Positions 16,006-25,266 of a DNA stretch of 64,000 nucleotides are shown here, piece by piece. This stretch comes from Niveispirillum cyanobacteriorum. GTDB taxonomy: Bacteria > Pseudomonadota > Alphaproteobacteria > Azospirillales > Azospirillaceae. Each line of letters opens with the position of its first letter. Position 1 is the stretch's first letter. Both the position numbers and the translations under genes were made by a program. The stretch lies in assembly GCF_002868735.1 (NCBI RefSeq), contig NZ_CP025611.1, positions 304,501 through 368,500 on the forward strand, in the 5' to 3' direction. The notes below the pieces were generated by a model. It saw nothing but the letters and a program-made list of their open reading frames with translations, searched no databases and was not told where the DNA came from.

Positions 16006-18312
16006 TCAGAAATTGACCCGGGCGGAGGCGCCGAAATAACGCTCGGAATCGCGCGGGGTGATCTGGCGCATGAAGGCGGTGCCGTTCGGAATACGCAGGA
16101 TCACATACTGCTTGTCGGTGATATTCTTGGCGATCAGTGACAGACGATACTTGTCATCGTCCGAGGTCCAGGCCAGGACCGCATCCCAGGTAGAATAACC
16201 GCTCTGGACCGCGTTGGGGTTCTGATTGATATCGAACCCCTGCTTGGACGTGAACTGTACCGTGTTCGACAGGTTCAGATCGCCGTTGGGCAGGTCGACC
16301 GGCAAACGCCAGTCGGCGGTGACGGAGCCCTTCCATTTGGCGGAGAAGGGCAGGGGCTTGCCGTTGATGGCGTCGGCACAGGTGGGGTTGGTGGTTGGGC
16401 ATTTGAACTTGTCGATGCGCGCCTTGGTATAGGAAACGCCGCCATTGAACTCCAGGTCGCGGCTGGCGGCCCAGGTAAAGTCGGCTTCCAGACCGCGGGT
16501 CGACACCGAACCGGCATTGGTCAGGCGGGTCACCACCTGTCCGGCCACCAGTTCCAGATTGTTGGCCTGATACCCGTCATAGACGGTCTTGAAGGCAGCA
16601 AGGTTGAGCATCAGGCCCGCCTCAGGGAAGCGGGTCTTCAGTCCGGCTTCATAGGCGTTGGACGTCTCTTCCGAGATGGGCAGCGTGTCAGTGCCAATCA
16701 TGTTGAAGAAGACATTCAGCGCCGGGCCTTTATAGCCACGGGTATATGTCGCATAGCCGATGATGTCGTCGGCGAAATCATACTGGAGGCCGGCATTGCC
16801 GGAGATGCCATCCTGCTTGGTGGTGCCAGTGGCGGTAAAGGCGGGACGCACACCCGGGAAAGCCGCGGTGGAGGTGGATCGGCGGGCGAAGTCGAAGGAG
16901 ACCTTATCCTCGGTATAGCGCCCGCCCAGAATGGCGCGGAAATCATCCGTGAAGTTGACCGTCGCCTGACCGAAAGCCGCATAGTTCTTCAGCTTGGTCG
17001 TGAAATCGGCATTGCCTTCATTGGTGGTGAAGGTTGATGCGCCGGCACGGCAAGGCAGCAATCCGTTCACCGCCGCCAGGGTGGTCGCGGTACAGGCCGT
17101 GACGGTACGGTTGAAGAAGTCCACTTCCTTTGTGGTGTAGTAGTAAACGCCGGCAACGTAATCGATGAAGTTCTGACCCGTAGACGCGATGCGCAGTTCC
17201 TGCGTGAACTGATCAAAGCTAAGGTCGCCCCGGTCGTGGGAGCGCACATCGCTGGCCGCCGCACCGGTGGCGACGTAAAGCGGGGCGTCGGAACGGAAGT
17301 CACCGTCGCGCTGCTGATAGTTGTACCAGTGACGGTAGGCGGTGATGGAGGTGATGGCCGCCGTGCCCAGGTCGATATCGGCCTGCAAGGAGACACCTGA
17401 ATTCTTGTCCCGCGTCTTGGGGTCCAGATCGTTGTCGATATCCTTGTTCTTGGCACCCGGCGTCAGCGGGGCTAGCGACGGCTTGAAAATCTGGTCCTGA
17501 TAGGCGCCGGGGAAAACCGTGCCGATGCTGTCGGCATAGCCATTGTCATTGCCCTTGGCATAGTCGGCGATGGCCGTGAAGGTCACATTCTCCGTGGCAT
17601 CCAGCACCAGCTTCATGCGTGCGCCGTAACGTTCATAACCGTTGACGTCATGGCCATTGAACACATTCTTGCCGTTTCCATCGAAATGGCTGAAGAAACC
17701 CGTGACTAGGCCGGACAGCTTGTCCGACAGGGGGCCGGAGACGCCGGCCTTCAGGCGGTACTCGTTGCCCTCATAATATGAGGCTTCGGCAAAGCCCTTA
17801 GGCGTGGAGGAGGGGGAGCGGGTGGTGATGTTCACCACACCGGCCGACGCATTCTTACCGAAGATCGAGCCCTGCGGACCGCGCAGCACTTCAACCCGTT
17901 CCAGGTCCAGGAAGTCTGCCGTCTGCTGACCCGCGCGGGCATAGACTACGCCGTCAATGACGGTCGATACCGACGGCTCCACACCCGACGCGAAGGAGAT
18001 TGTGCCCACACCACGGATGGAGATGGCGCTGTCCTTGTTAGTGTTGCCCTTGCGGAAGGTGATGGTCGGTACGCGCTGGAACAGTTGTTCTGCGGAGTTA
18101 ATGTTGGCCTGTTCCAGCTGGTCGCCGGTCACGACACTGATGGCGACGGGCACGTCCTGCAGGTTCTGGACGCGCTTCTGGGCCGTAACGATGATTTCTT
18201 CCAGAAGAAAGCCACCATCGGCACTGTTCTGCGCAACGGCGGAGCCGGACAGGCCCATCACCGCCATGGCCGTGCCGGCCGCAAGCCGTCTCAGATGCTT
18301 TGCATGCTGCAT
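16006..18312 (-). CDS. TonB-dependent outer-membrane receptor of the SQ locus
   Basis: A 768-residue TonB-dependent receptor. The start at 18312 has GGAGGAA upstream and gives a clean signal peptide (MQHAKHLRRLAAGTAMAVMG, cleavage after SAVAQ). The TonB box LLEEIIVTAQKR, a plug domain (about residues 45-160, DVPVAISVVTGDQLEQ, RGPQGSIFGKNASAGVVNI) and a beta-barrel ending in Phe (ASARVNF) follow. It belongs to the FecA/CirA-like group that in alphaproteobacteria often imports carbohydrates or small glycosides. It shares a bidirectional promoter region, with a perfect TCTTATATAAGA site, with the sulfolactaldehyde dehydrogenase candidate. It therefore probably brings SQ-glycerides across the outer membrane. 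Confidence 0.88.
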   Translation of the reverse strand: MQHAKHLRRLAAGTAMAVMGLSGSAVAQNSADGGFLLEEIIVTAQKRVQNLQDVPVAISVVTGDQLEQANINSAEQLFQRVPTITFRKGNTNKDSAISIRGVGTISFASGVEPSVSTVIDGVVYARAGQQTADFLDLERVEVLRGPQGSIFGKNASAGVVNITTRSPSSTPKGFAEASYYEGNEYRLKAGVSGPLSDKLSGLVTGFFSHFDGNGKNVFNGHDVNGYERYGARMKLVLDATENVTFTAIADYAKGNDNGYADSIGTVFPGAYQDQIFKPSLAPLTPGAKNKDIDNDLDPKTRDKNSGVSLQADIDLGTAAITSITAYRHWYNYQQRDGDFRSDAPLYVATGAAASDVRSHDRGDLSFDQFTQELRIASTGQNFIDYVAGVYYYTTKEVDFFNRTVTACTATTLAAVNGLLPCRAGASTFTTNEGNADFTTKLKNYAAFGQATVNFTDDFRAILGGRYTEDKVSFDFARRSTSTAAFPGVRPAFTATGTTKQDGISGNAGLQYDFADDIIGYATYTRGYKGPALNVFFNMIGTDTLPISEETSNAYEAGLKTRFPEAGLMLNLAAFKTVYDGYQANNLELVAGQVVTRLTNAGSVSTRGLEADFTWAASRDLEFNGGVSYTKARIDKFKCPTTNPTCADAINGKPLPFSAKWKGSVTADWRLPVDLPNGDLNLSNTVQFTSKQGFDINQNPNAVQSGYSTWDAVLAWTSDDDKYRLSLIAKNITDKQYVILRIPNGTAFMRQITPRDSERYFGASARVNF

Positions 18313-18402
18313 GTCATTTCCTCCCTGTTCAATTGTCGGCTCCCCTTGTTGGCGGGGTTGCATCATTCCTACCGCATGGTCTTGGGTAAGACAAGAGTTG
18401 TA

Positions 18403-18414
18403 TCTTATATAAGA
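18403..18414. promoter_or_regulatory. GntR-type operator, perfect palindrome TCTTATATAAGA
   Basis: It lies between the divergent TonB receptor (91 bp) and aldehyde dehydrogenase (75 bp) start codons. It is identical to the sites at 29910 and 30042. Confidence 0.75.
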
Positions 18415-18488
18415 GTTAGAATAGATACTCGTCCAGCCCGAATATGGGGCGCTGCGACGCCCGCCACACGGAAGAAGGAAGACCGGAG

Positions 18489-19940
18489 ATGCCGATGTCC
18501 CACCCGCTGCTGCGCCAGCAATGCCTCATCAATGGCGTCTGGCAGGATGCCATGGATGGCGCCACAATCGCTGTTTCCAATCCATCAACAGGTGATGTGC
18601 TGGGATCAATACCGCGTGCTGGCCGGGCGGAGACGAAGGCTGCGATCGACGCGGCCCACCGTGCCTTTCTGGACTGGCGGACCTGGACGGCGGCGGACCG
18701 CGCCAATCTGATGATGAAGCTTCATGATGCCATTCTGGCCGACAAGGCCGAACTGGGCCGCCTGCTGACCCTGGAAATGGGTAAGCCGCTGGCCGAGGCC
18801 GTGGGGGAAGTGACATTGGGTGCCGCCTATATCCGCTGGTTCGCGGAAGAGGCGCGGCGCGTCTATGGCGATGTCATTCCGTCCCCTTGGAAGAACCGCC
18901 GCCTGCTGGCTGTGCGTGAACCGGTGGGGGTGGTGGGGGCCATCACGCCCTGGAACTTCCCCAACAGCATGATTGCGCGCAAGCTGGGGGCGGCGCTGGC
19001 GGCGGGCTGCACCATGGTGGTGAAGCCCGCAACCCAGACGCCCTATTCCGCCTTGGCCATCGGGGTGCTTGCGGAACAGGTGGGGTTCCCGCCGGGCGTG
19101 CTGAACATCGTTACCGGATCGGCGGCGGAGATCGCGGCGGAAATGTGCGAGAATCCACTGCTGCGCAAAATCACCTTCACCGGCTCCACGTCGGTCGGCA
19201 AGGCGCTGGCGGCCAAGGCCATGGCGCACATGAAGCGGGTCTCCATGGAACTGGGCGGTAATGCGCCCTTCATCGTGTTCGACGATGCAGACTTGGATGC
19301 CGCTGTGGCCGGCGCCATGCTGGCCAAGTTCCGCAATACTGGCCAGACCTGCGTCTGCGCCAATCGCATCCTGGTCCAGTCCGGTATCCATGATGCCTTT
19401 GTGGAACGCATGGCGACGGCTGTGTCGGCCATGAAGGTCGGTGACGGGCTTCAGGATGGGGTGGTGCAGGGGCCCTTGATCGACATGGCGGGCGTTCGCA
19501 AGATTGAGGAACATATCGCCGACGCCGTCGCCAAGGGCGCGCGCGTGGTGACGGGTGGTGCGCGGCACGCCCTGGGCGGCAGCTTCTTCCAGCCGACCTT
19601 GATCACCGGTGCGACATCCGACATGGCAGTTGCGCGCGATGAAACCTTCGCCCCGCTAGCCCCCATCTTCCAGTTTGAGACGGAGGCCGATGCCTTGCGC
19701 ATGGCAAACGACACCGAATACGGTCTGGCGTCCTATGTCTACACACGGGACCTCGGCCGCGCGTTCAGAATTATGGAGGGGCTGGATTACGGTCTGGTCG
19801 GCATCAATGAGGGACTGATAACGACAGAAGTGGCACCCTTTGGCGGGCATAAGGAATCCGGTGTTGGCGTGGAGGGTTCCCGGCACGGCATCGATGATTA
19901 CACGACGTTGAAATATGCCTGCATCGGAGGGTTGGGTTAA
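18489..19940 (+). CDS. Aldehyde dehydrogenase of the GabD type, candidate sulfolactaldehyde dehydrogenase
   Basis: A 483-residue NAD(P)-dependent dehydrogenase. The start at 18489 is preceded by AGAAGGAAG. Landmarks are ITPWNFPNSMIARKLGAALA, FTGSTSVGKALA, MELGGNAPFIVF with the general-base Glu and NTGQTCVCANR with the catalytic Cys; the second Cys two residues on is usual in succinate-semialdehyde dehydrogenases. In the sulfo-Entner-Doudoroff pathway of Pseudomonas putida SQ1 a GabD-like enzyme converts 3-sulfolactaldehyde to sulfolactate. The shared operator and position within the SQ locus make that the best assignment here. A plain succinate-semialdehyde role cannot be excluded by sequence alone. 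Confidence 0.82.
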   Translation: MPMSHPLLRQQCLINGVWQDAMDGATIAVSNPSTGDVLGSIPRAGRAETKAAIDAAHRAFLDWRTWTAADRANLMMKLHDAILADKAELGRLLTLEMGKPLAEAVGEVTLGAAYIRWFAEEARRVYGDVIPSPWKNRRLLAVREPVGVVGAITPWNFPNSMIARKLGAALAAGCTMVVKPATQTPYSALAIGVLAEQVGFPPGVLNIVTGSAAEIAAEMCENPLLRKITFTGSTSVGKALAAKAMAHMKRVSMELGGNAPFIVFDDADLDAAVAGAMLAKFRNTGQTCVCANRILVQSGIHDAFVERMATAVSAMKVGDGLQDGVVQGPLIDMAGVRKIEEHIADAVAKGARVVTGGARHALGGSFFQPTLITGATSDMAVARDETFAPLAPIFQFETEADALRMANDTEYGLASYVYTRDLGRAFRIMEGLDYGLVGINEGLITTEVAPFGGHKESGVGVEGSRHGIDDYTTLKYACIGGLG

Positions 19941-20025
19941 AATCGCGGTGGCGTGGCAGGCTATGGAGCACTTCGCCCCGCCACCGGTCCCAAAACCCTT
20001 GATGAAATCCTTCAGAACTGTTTTA

Positions 20026-20037
20026 TCTTATATAAGT
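20026..20037. promoter_or_regulatory. GntR-type operator (one mismatch) upstream of the GntR gene
   Basis: TCTTATATAAGT is 33 bp upstream of the GntR start codon, consistent with autoregulation. Confidence 0.7.
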
Positions 20038-20069
20038 CTCACCGATGCAGCACAGGATGCCTCCACCGC

Positions 20070-20786
20070 ATGGACGCCCCCGGTTACCGTCCCCTTTACC
20101 GACAAGTGTACGACATCATTGTCAACAAGGTGGCGGAAGGTGTCTGGCGGCCGGGCGAAGCCATTCCCAGCGAACATGCGCTGGCCCGCGAACTGGGGGT
20201 CAGTCAGGGCACGATGCGCAAGGTGCTGGATGCGCTGACGGCGGAAAAGCTGCTGGTCCGCCATCAGGGCAAGGGCACCTTTATTGCGGAAAATACCCAG
20301 GAACGGTCGCTGTTTCGTTTCTTCCGCATGGTGCGCCCCGGCGGCGAGCGCGTTACCCCGACCATGGGCGAGCAGAGCGTGCGGGTCCGCGTGGCGCGCG
20401 TGGCCGATCAGCAGAAGCTGGACTTGGCTAAGGGCGCCAAGGTGGTTGAGATCAACCGCGTCCGGCTTGTCGATGGCAAGCCGACCATCCGCGAAACCAT
20501 CATCCTGCCCTCGGCCTTGTTCCCGAAGATCGAAGACCGGATGCCACTGCCCAACACGCTCTATTCGCTCTATCAGACTGATTTCGGCATCAATATCGTC
20601 TCAGCGAACGAGGAACTGCGCGCGGACCTGTCGACGCCCGACGACCAGCGCCTGCTGAACGCGCCGCCGGGCGCCTCAATCCTGTGCATCGACCGTCTGG
20701 CCCTGTCGCTGCAGGACCGCAAGGTCGAATGGCGCCTCAGCCGCGTCTATGCCCGCGACCTCACCTATTCGGTGACGTTGAGTTGA
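20070..20786 (+). CDS. GntR/HutC-family regulator (wHTH + UTRA), probable regulator of the SQ locus
   Basis: A 238-residue regulator. The ATG at 20070 places the winged helix at the N-terminus: PLYRQVYDIIVNKVAEGVW, GEAIPSEHALARELGVSQGT and LVRHQGKGTFI (about residues 7-72). The rest is a UTRA effector domain (about 95-235), in which HutC-type proteins bind a sugar phosphate or related metabolite. It follows the aldehyde dehydrogenase gene by 129 nt and has its own upstream palindrome. It is the only regulator inside the locus, so it is the natural candidate for binding TCTTATATAAGA at five promoter regions. The effector may be SQ or a pathway intermediate. Confidence 0.87.
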   Translation: MDAPGYRPLYRQVYDIIVNKVAEGVWRPGEAIPSEHALARELGVSQGTMRKVLDALTAEKLLVRHQGKGTFIAENTQERSLFRFFRMVRPGGERVTPTMGEQSVRVRVARVADQQKLDLAKGAKVVEINRVRLVDGKPTIRETIILPSALFPKIEDRMPLPNTLYSLYQTDFGINIVSANEELRADLSTPDDQRLLNAPPGASILCIDRLALSLQDRKVEWRLSRVYARDLTYSVTLS

Positions 20787-20787
20787 C

Positions 20788-22359
20788 CTACACCCGATAA
20801 ATGCCCGCCAGCTTCGTAAATTCTGCGACCTGCGCGTCAATCCATTTGGCGTCGCGGCCCAGTTCGGTGGCCAACAGCTGTGCGACTGCGGGGGCGGCGG
20901 CGACGGCGGCTTGGGCGTTCAGTAGAAGAGCGCGGGTGCGCCGCGACAGGACATCTTCGACCGTACGCGCCATCAGGTGACGGGCGGCGTATGCGGCTTC
21001 ACCCAGGGCATAGGGCAGGTCGGGATGCATCGGCGCTGTCCATCCCGGCTGTTCGGCCAGAACAGCTCGCACCTTGGGCGCATCAGCGCCATAGGCGGCC
21101 AACGGGTCGGTGCCGTCGATGCCATCGCGCGGGGTCCAGCCATGCAGGCGCAACTCCCTGGTCGGGCTGGGCGTCGGCGTAAAACCGCCTACACGCAGGG
21201 CTGCATCGACCGTCTGTTCCGCCATCTCGCGATAGGTGGTCCATTTGCCGCCCGTGATGGTGACAAGGCCGCTGTCTGATACCATCAGCACATGATCGCG
21301 CGGTACCGCCGACGTGCCCGAGGCACCCTTCACCTTCACCAGCGGGCGGATGCCGGTAAAGACCGACAGCACATCCGATCGGGCCGGCGCGCGGGTCAGG
21401 TAATGGGCAGCATGGTCCAACAGGAACTGGATTTCCGCCTCCTGCGCGCGCGGTTCCATGCTGGCCGTCGGGATCGGCGTGTCGGTGGTGCCGATCACCG
21501 TCCGGCCCAACCAGGGCAGCACGAACAGCACGCGGCCATCATCGGTTTTGGGGATCAGGATGGCGTCATCGCTGGCCAGGAAACCGGGGTCCAGCACCAG
21601 ATGGATACCCTGGCTCAGCGACAGACCCTCGGCCAGATCGGGCCGGTCCATATGCCGGATATCATCCATGAAAATCCCGGCGGCATTCACCACCGCTTTC
21701 GCCTGGATGCGGTAATCGCTGCCGGTCTCCATGTCGCGGGCCGTGATACCCGCGATGCGGCCATCTTCTTTCAGCAGACCCGTGACGCGGACATAGTTCA
21801 GCAGGGTGGCGCCATGGTCGGCGGCACTGGCCGCGATGGTGATGGCCAGGCGGCTGTCATCAAACTGCCCATCATAATAATGGATGCCGCCCACCAGACC
21901 CTCTGTCTTGACCGTCGGCAGCCGCCGCATCACCTCGGCCCGCGACAGCAGGCGCGAGCGGCCCAGTCCCAGCTTGCCGGCCAGCAGGTCATAGGCGAAC
22001 AGGCCCGCGCCATAGAACGCCATGTCCCACCAGCGATAGCAGGGCACTACGAACCCTTGCCGCCGCGTCACCTGCGGCGCATTGGCCAGCAGCCGCCCGC
22101 GTTCATGCAGGGCGTGGCGGACCAGGGGGATATTGCCCTGCGCCAGATAGCGCACCCCGCCATGCACCAGCTTGGTGGCGCGCGACGAGGTGCCCTTGGC
22201 GAAATCATGCCCTTCCAGGAGAAGCGTGCGATATCCGCGCGCCGCCGCGTCCAGCGCCGTGCCCAGGCCCGTGGCCCCGCCGCCGATGATCACCAGATCC
22301 CAGACACCACCAGCGGCCAGGGCAGCGATCCCGCTTGCCCGGTTCAATCCCATGTTCAT
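20788..22359 (-). CDS. glpD: Aerobic glycerol-3-phosphate dehydrogenase
   Basis: A 523-residue membrane-associated FAD enzyme. The start at 22359 overlaps the glpK stop as ATGA; the frame is open further upstream but that part is the shadow of glpK. Motifs: LVIIGGGATGLGTALDAAA (FAD), SSRATKLVHGGVRYLAQGN, GIRPLVKVKG and ITGGKWTTYREMA, followed by the C-terminal GlpD domain. It converts glycerol 3-phosphate from GlpK into DHAP. It is the last gene of an eight-gene operon that starts with suyA and ends next to the convergent GntR gene. It is clearly distinct from the copy at 6442-8010. Confidence 0.92.
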   Translation of the reverse strand: MNMGLNRASGIAALAAGGVWDLVIIGGGATGLGTALDAAARGYRTLLLEGHDFAKGTSSRATKLVHGGVRYLAQGNIPLVRHALHERGRLLANAPQVTRRQGFVVPCYRWWDMAFYGAGLFAYDLLAGKLGLGRSRLLSRAEVMRRLPTVKTEGLVGGIHYYDGQFDDSRLAITIAASAADHGATLLNYVRVTGLLKEDGRIAGITARDMETGSDYRIQAKAVVNAAGIFMDDIRHMDRPDLAEGLSLSQGIHLVLDPGFLASDDAILIPKTDDGRVLFVLPWLGRTVIGTTDTPIPTASMEPRAQEAEIQFLLDHAAHYLTRAPARSDVLSVFTGIRPLVKVKGASGTSAVPRDHVLMVSDSGLVTITGGKWTTYREMAEQTVDAALRVGGFTPTPSPTRELRLHGWTPRDGIDGTDPLAAYGADAPKVRAVLAEQPGWTAPMHPDLPYALGEAAYAARHLMARTVEDVLSRRTRALLLNAQAAVAAAPAVAQLLATELGRDAKWIDAQVAEFTKLAGIYRV

Positions 22360-23858
22360 ACCGCCCATCCGCGTGATTTCTCCACGGCCATTGTCCATTG
22401 CGTGTAAAGCCGCTCGCGCTTTGCGGCGCTCATCCCCGGCTCGAACCGGCGGGCGAGTTTCCAGGTGGCGCGGATTTCGTCGCGGTCCTGCCACAGGCCC
22501 GTGGCCAGCCCGGCCAGATAGGCGGCGCCCAGGGCCGTCGTCTCCGACACGCGCGGCACCTCCACCGGCACGCCCAGCAGGTCGGCCTGGAACTGCATCA
22601 GGAAACTGTTGCCCACGGCCCCGCCATCGGCGCGCAGTTCGGTCAGCGCGATGCCCGTCTGCGCCTCGATGGCGCGGGTGACATCGCGGGTCTGATAGGC
22701 CATGGCCTCCAGCGCTGCCCGCGCCAGATGCGCCCGGCCCGTGCCCCGCGTCAAGCCGGCGATAAGCCCCCGGGCATACGGGTCCCAATGCGGCGCACCC
22801 AGGCCCGTCAAGGCCGGCACGAAATAGACCCCGTCATTATCCGTGATGGAGCGGGCCAGTTCCTCTGTCTCCGCCGCCGCCGCGATCAGGCCCAACCCGT
22901 CGCGCAGCCATTGCACGGCAGCACCCGTGACAAAGATCGCCCCCTCCAGCGCATATTCCAGCGGCTGATCCCCAATGCGCCAGGCCACCGTGGATAAAAG
23001 CGGGCCGGGATCGCGCAGCGTGCTGCGACCGGTATGCATCAACAGGAAGGACCCGGTGCCATAGGTGTTCTTGGCCAGTCCCGGCCCATGACAGGCCTGA
23101 CCGAACAGGGCCGCCTGCTGATCCCCCGCCACGCCCGCGATGGGAATGCCGCCGGCCCCCAGGAAACCGTGGGGCGTAGTATGGCCCAGCACCGCCGACG
23201 ATGACCGCACCTCCGGCAATCCCCGCGCCGGCACATCCATCAGGGAAAGCAGTTCATCATCCCAAACGCCGGCATGGATATCGTAAAGCTGGGTCCGCGC
23301 GGCGTTTGACGGGTCGGTGACATGGGCGGCCCCGCCCGTCAGGTTCCAGATCAGCCAGCTGTCGATGGTGCCGAACAGGATGTCACCGTTCTCCGCCCCC
23401 GCCCGCAGGCCCGGCACATGCTCCAGCAGCCAGCGCAGCTTGGTGCCGGAGAAATAGGGATCGATGACCAGGCCGGTCTTGGCGCGCACCATCTCCTTCA
23501 CGCCCGTGCGCGACCGCAGATCGTCGCAGAACGCCGCCGTCCGCCGATCCTGCCAGACAATGGCGCGGTGCACCGGTTCGCCCGTATGCCGGTTCCAGGC
23601 CAGTACCGTCTCGCGCTGGTTTGTGATGCCGATTCCGCGAAGGTCCCGCGCCGACAGGCCGGCGGAAGCCAGCGCCCGGCCCGCCGTATCCAGCGTCACC
23701 CGCCAGATCTCCGCCGCATCATGCTCCACCCAGCCCGCCTGCGGATAGAACTGCGTGAACTCCGCATAAGCACGGCCAACAATGTGCGTTTCGCGGTCAA
23801 AGATGATGACTGTCGTTCCCGTCGTCCCCTGGTCAATGGCCAGGATATGGTCGGTCAT
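22356..23858 (-). CDS. glpK: Glycerol kinase
   Basis: A 500-residue FGGY kinase with all GlpK landmarks: LAIDQGTTGTTVIIFD, GITNQRETVLAWNRHTG, VWQDRRTAAFCDDL, DPYFSGTKLRWLL, GDQQAALFGQACHGPG, NTYGTGSFLLMHTG and GLGAPHWDPYARG. Length and motif order match E. coli GlpK. It phosphorylates glycerol to sn-glycerol 3-phosphate. Its location in the suyA operon, with glpD coupled to it, suggests that the glycerol comes from sulfoquinovosylglycerol cleaved by the sulfoquinovosidase. Confidence 0.95.
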   Translation of the reverse strand: MTDHILAIDQGTTGTTVIIFDRETHIVGRAYAEFTQFYPQAGWVEHDAAEIWRVTLDTAGRALASAGLSARDLRGIGITNQRETVLAWNRHTGEPVHRAIVWQDRRTAAFCDDLRSRTGVKEMVRAKTGLVIDPYFSGTKLRWLLEHVPGLRAGAENGDILFGTIDSWLIWNLTGGAAHVTDPSNAARTQLYDIHAGVWDDELLSLMDVPARGLPEVRSSSAVLGHTTPHGFLGAGGIPIAGVAGDQQAALFGQACHGPGLAKNTYGTGSFLLMHTGRSTLRDPGPLLSTVAWRIGDQPLEYALEGAIFVTGAAVQWLRDGLGLIAAAAETEELARSITDNDGVYFVPALTGLGAPHWDPYARGLIAGLTRGTGRAHLARAALEAMAYQTRDVTRAIEAQTGIALTELRADGGAVGNSFLMQFQADLLGVPVEVPRVSETTALGAAYLAGLATGLWQDRDEIRATWKLARRFEPGMSAAKRERLYTQWTMAVEKSRGWAV

Positions 23859-23892
23859 GGTCGTTCCTCCCCTTTGCCTGTCCCTTATACGC

Positions 23893-25224
23893 TCAACTTA
23901 CCGTCTCTTCCCGCAAGGTCTTGCGTGCCATCCAGAACAAGGTGGAGGCCAGAAAGCCGAACAGGGTGAAGATCACCAGCGACCAGCGCACGCCCTCCGC
24001 CTTGCCCAGGCCCATCGGCCCACTCAACAGGTCCGACACGGCGCCTACACCGAGAGGGCCCAGTCCCAACCCGACAAGATTGATGATCAACAACAGTACC
24101 GCCGTGGCGGTCGCCCGCGTCTGTGGCCGCACCAGCCCCTGCACCGCCGCATAGCCCGGCCCGTACCACAGCGTGTTCAACACGGGCGGGAAGGCCAGCA
24201 TGATAAGGGCCAGGGTCGTATCCTCCACCGTCAGGCCGACCATATAGAAGGGGATGCCCAGGGCCGTCGACACGGCAGGAATGGACATATAGGCCCGCAG
24301 GTCCTTGGCCCCATGCTTGTCCGCCAGATATCCGCCCAGCCAGGTGCCCACAGCACCGGTCAGGCCCAGGATAAGGCCAAGGGCCACGCCCAGAAAACCT
24401 GCCACACCCAGCCCGAAACCATCGGCCATGTCGGTCAGGCTTTCGGAATGATTGCGGAAGAAGAAGGGAGCCAGAAAGGAGGCGGCGCCATAGCCGATGA
24501 AGGCCTTGATGGCAGCCCCGAAGGCGATCAGCCAGAAGGCGCGCTTAGCCTTCAGTTCGACCAGCGCCTCGCGCAGGCTGGGTGCCGTTGCCCGCCGGGC
24601 GGCAAGGTCGGCGGCCAGCATCTGCCGGCGCGGTTCACGCAAGGTCAGGGCGGCGACAATCGCCATCAGGATGCCCGGCGCGCCGGCCACCAGAAAGGCT
24701 GTGCGCCAGCCCCAGGCATCGCCGATCAACCCGCCCAGCACCATCCCGAGCAGCCCGCCCAGCGGCGTGCCCAGCGAATAGAAGGCCAGGGCTGACGCGC
24801 GGCGTTCACGCTGCGTATAATCGCTGATCAGGGAATGGGCGGGTGGGGTGCATCCGGCTTCTCCCACCCCGACGCCGACGCGGCACAGCACCAGCTGTAC
24901 GAAGTTCTGCGCGAAACCGCAGAGCATGGTGAAACCGCTCCACGTTCCTACCGCCGCCGCGATGATCAGGGGCCGGTTGCCGCGTTCAGCGACCCGCGCG
25001 ATGGGAATGCCCAGGAACGTATAGAACAGGGCGAAAGCCAGCCCCGTCATCACGCCCAGCTGCCAGTCAGCCAGATGCAGTTCCTGGCGGATGGGTTCCG
25101 CCAGGATGGCGACGATCTGCCGGTCCAGAAAATTCAGGATATAGATGATCAGCAGCACCCAAAGCGCGTAGCGTCGATACCCGTCACTGACGGGCGGGGC
25201 CCCGGCCTGTTGGCTCTGCTGCAC
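23893..25224 (-). CDS. MFS transporter of the spinster-like type
   Basis: A 443-residue major facilitator with twelve predicted helices. The start is a GTG at 25224 with GGGAGGCAG just upstream. It opens with LLIIYILNFLDRQIVAILAEPI and has GIPIARVAERGNRPLII in the helix 2-3 loop and CRVGVGVGEAGCTPPAHSLI in helix 4, features of spinster-type MFS proteins. It lies between the YeiH-family exporter and glpK in the suyA operon. It may move SQ, SQ-glycerol or a sulfonate intermediate; direction and substrate are unknown. Confidence 0.8.
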   Translation of the reverse strand: MQQSQQAGAPPVSDGYRRYALWVLLIIYILNFLDRQIVAILAEPIRQELHLADWQLGVMTGLAFALFYTFLGIPIARVAERGNRPLIIAAAVGTWSGFTMLCGFAQNFVQLVLCRVGVGVGEAGCTPPAHSLISDYTQRERRASALAFYSLGTPLGGLLGMVLGGLIGDAWGWRTAFLVAGAPGILMAIVAALTLREPRRQMLAADLAARRATAPSLREALVELKAKRAFWLIAFGAAIKAFIGYGAASFLAPFFFRNHSESLTDMADGFGLGVAGFLGVALGLILGLTGAVGTWLGGYLADKHGAKDLRAYMSIPAVSTALGIPFYMVGLTVEDTTLALIMLAFPPVLNTLWYGPGYAAVQGLVRPQTRATATAVLLLIINLVGLGLGPLGVGAVSDLLSGPMGLGKAEGVRWSLVIFTLFGFLASTLFWMARKTLREETVS

Positions 25225-25266
25225 GTTTCTGCCTCCCGATGATTTTTATTTATTATGTTTCAGAAT

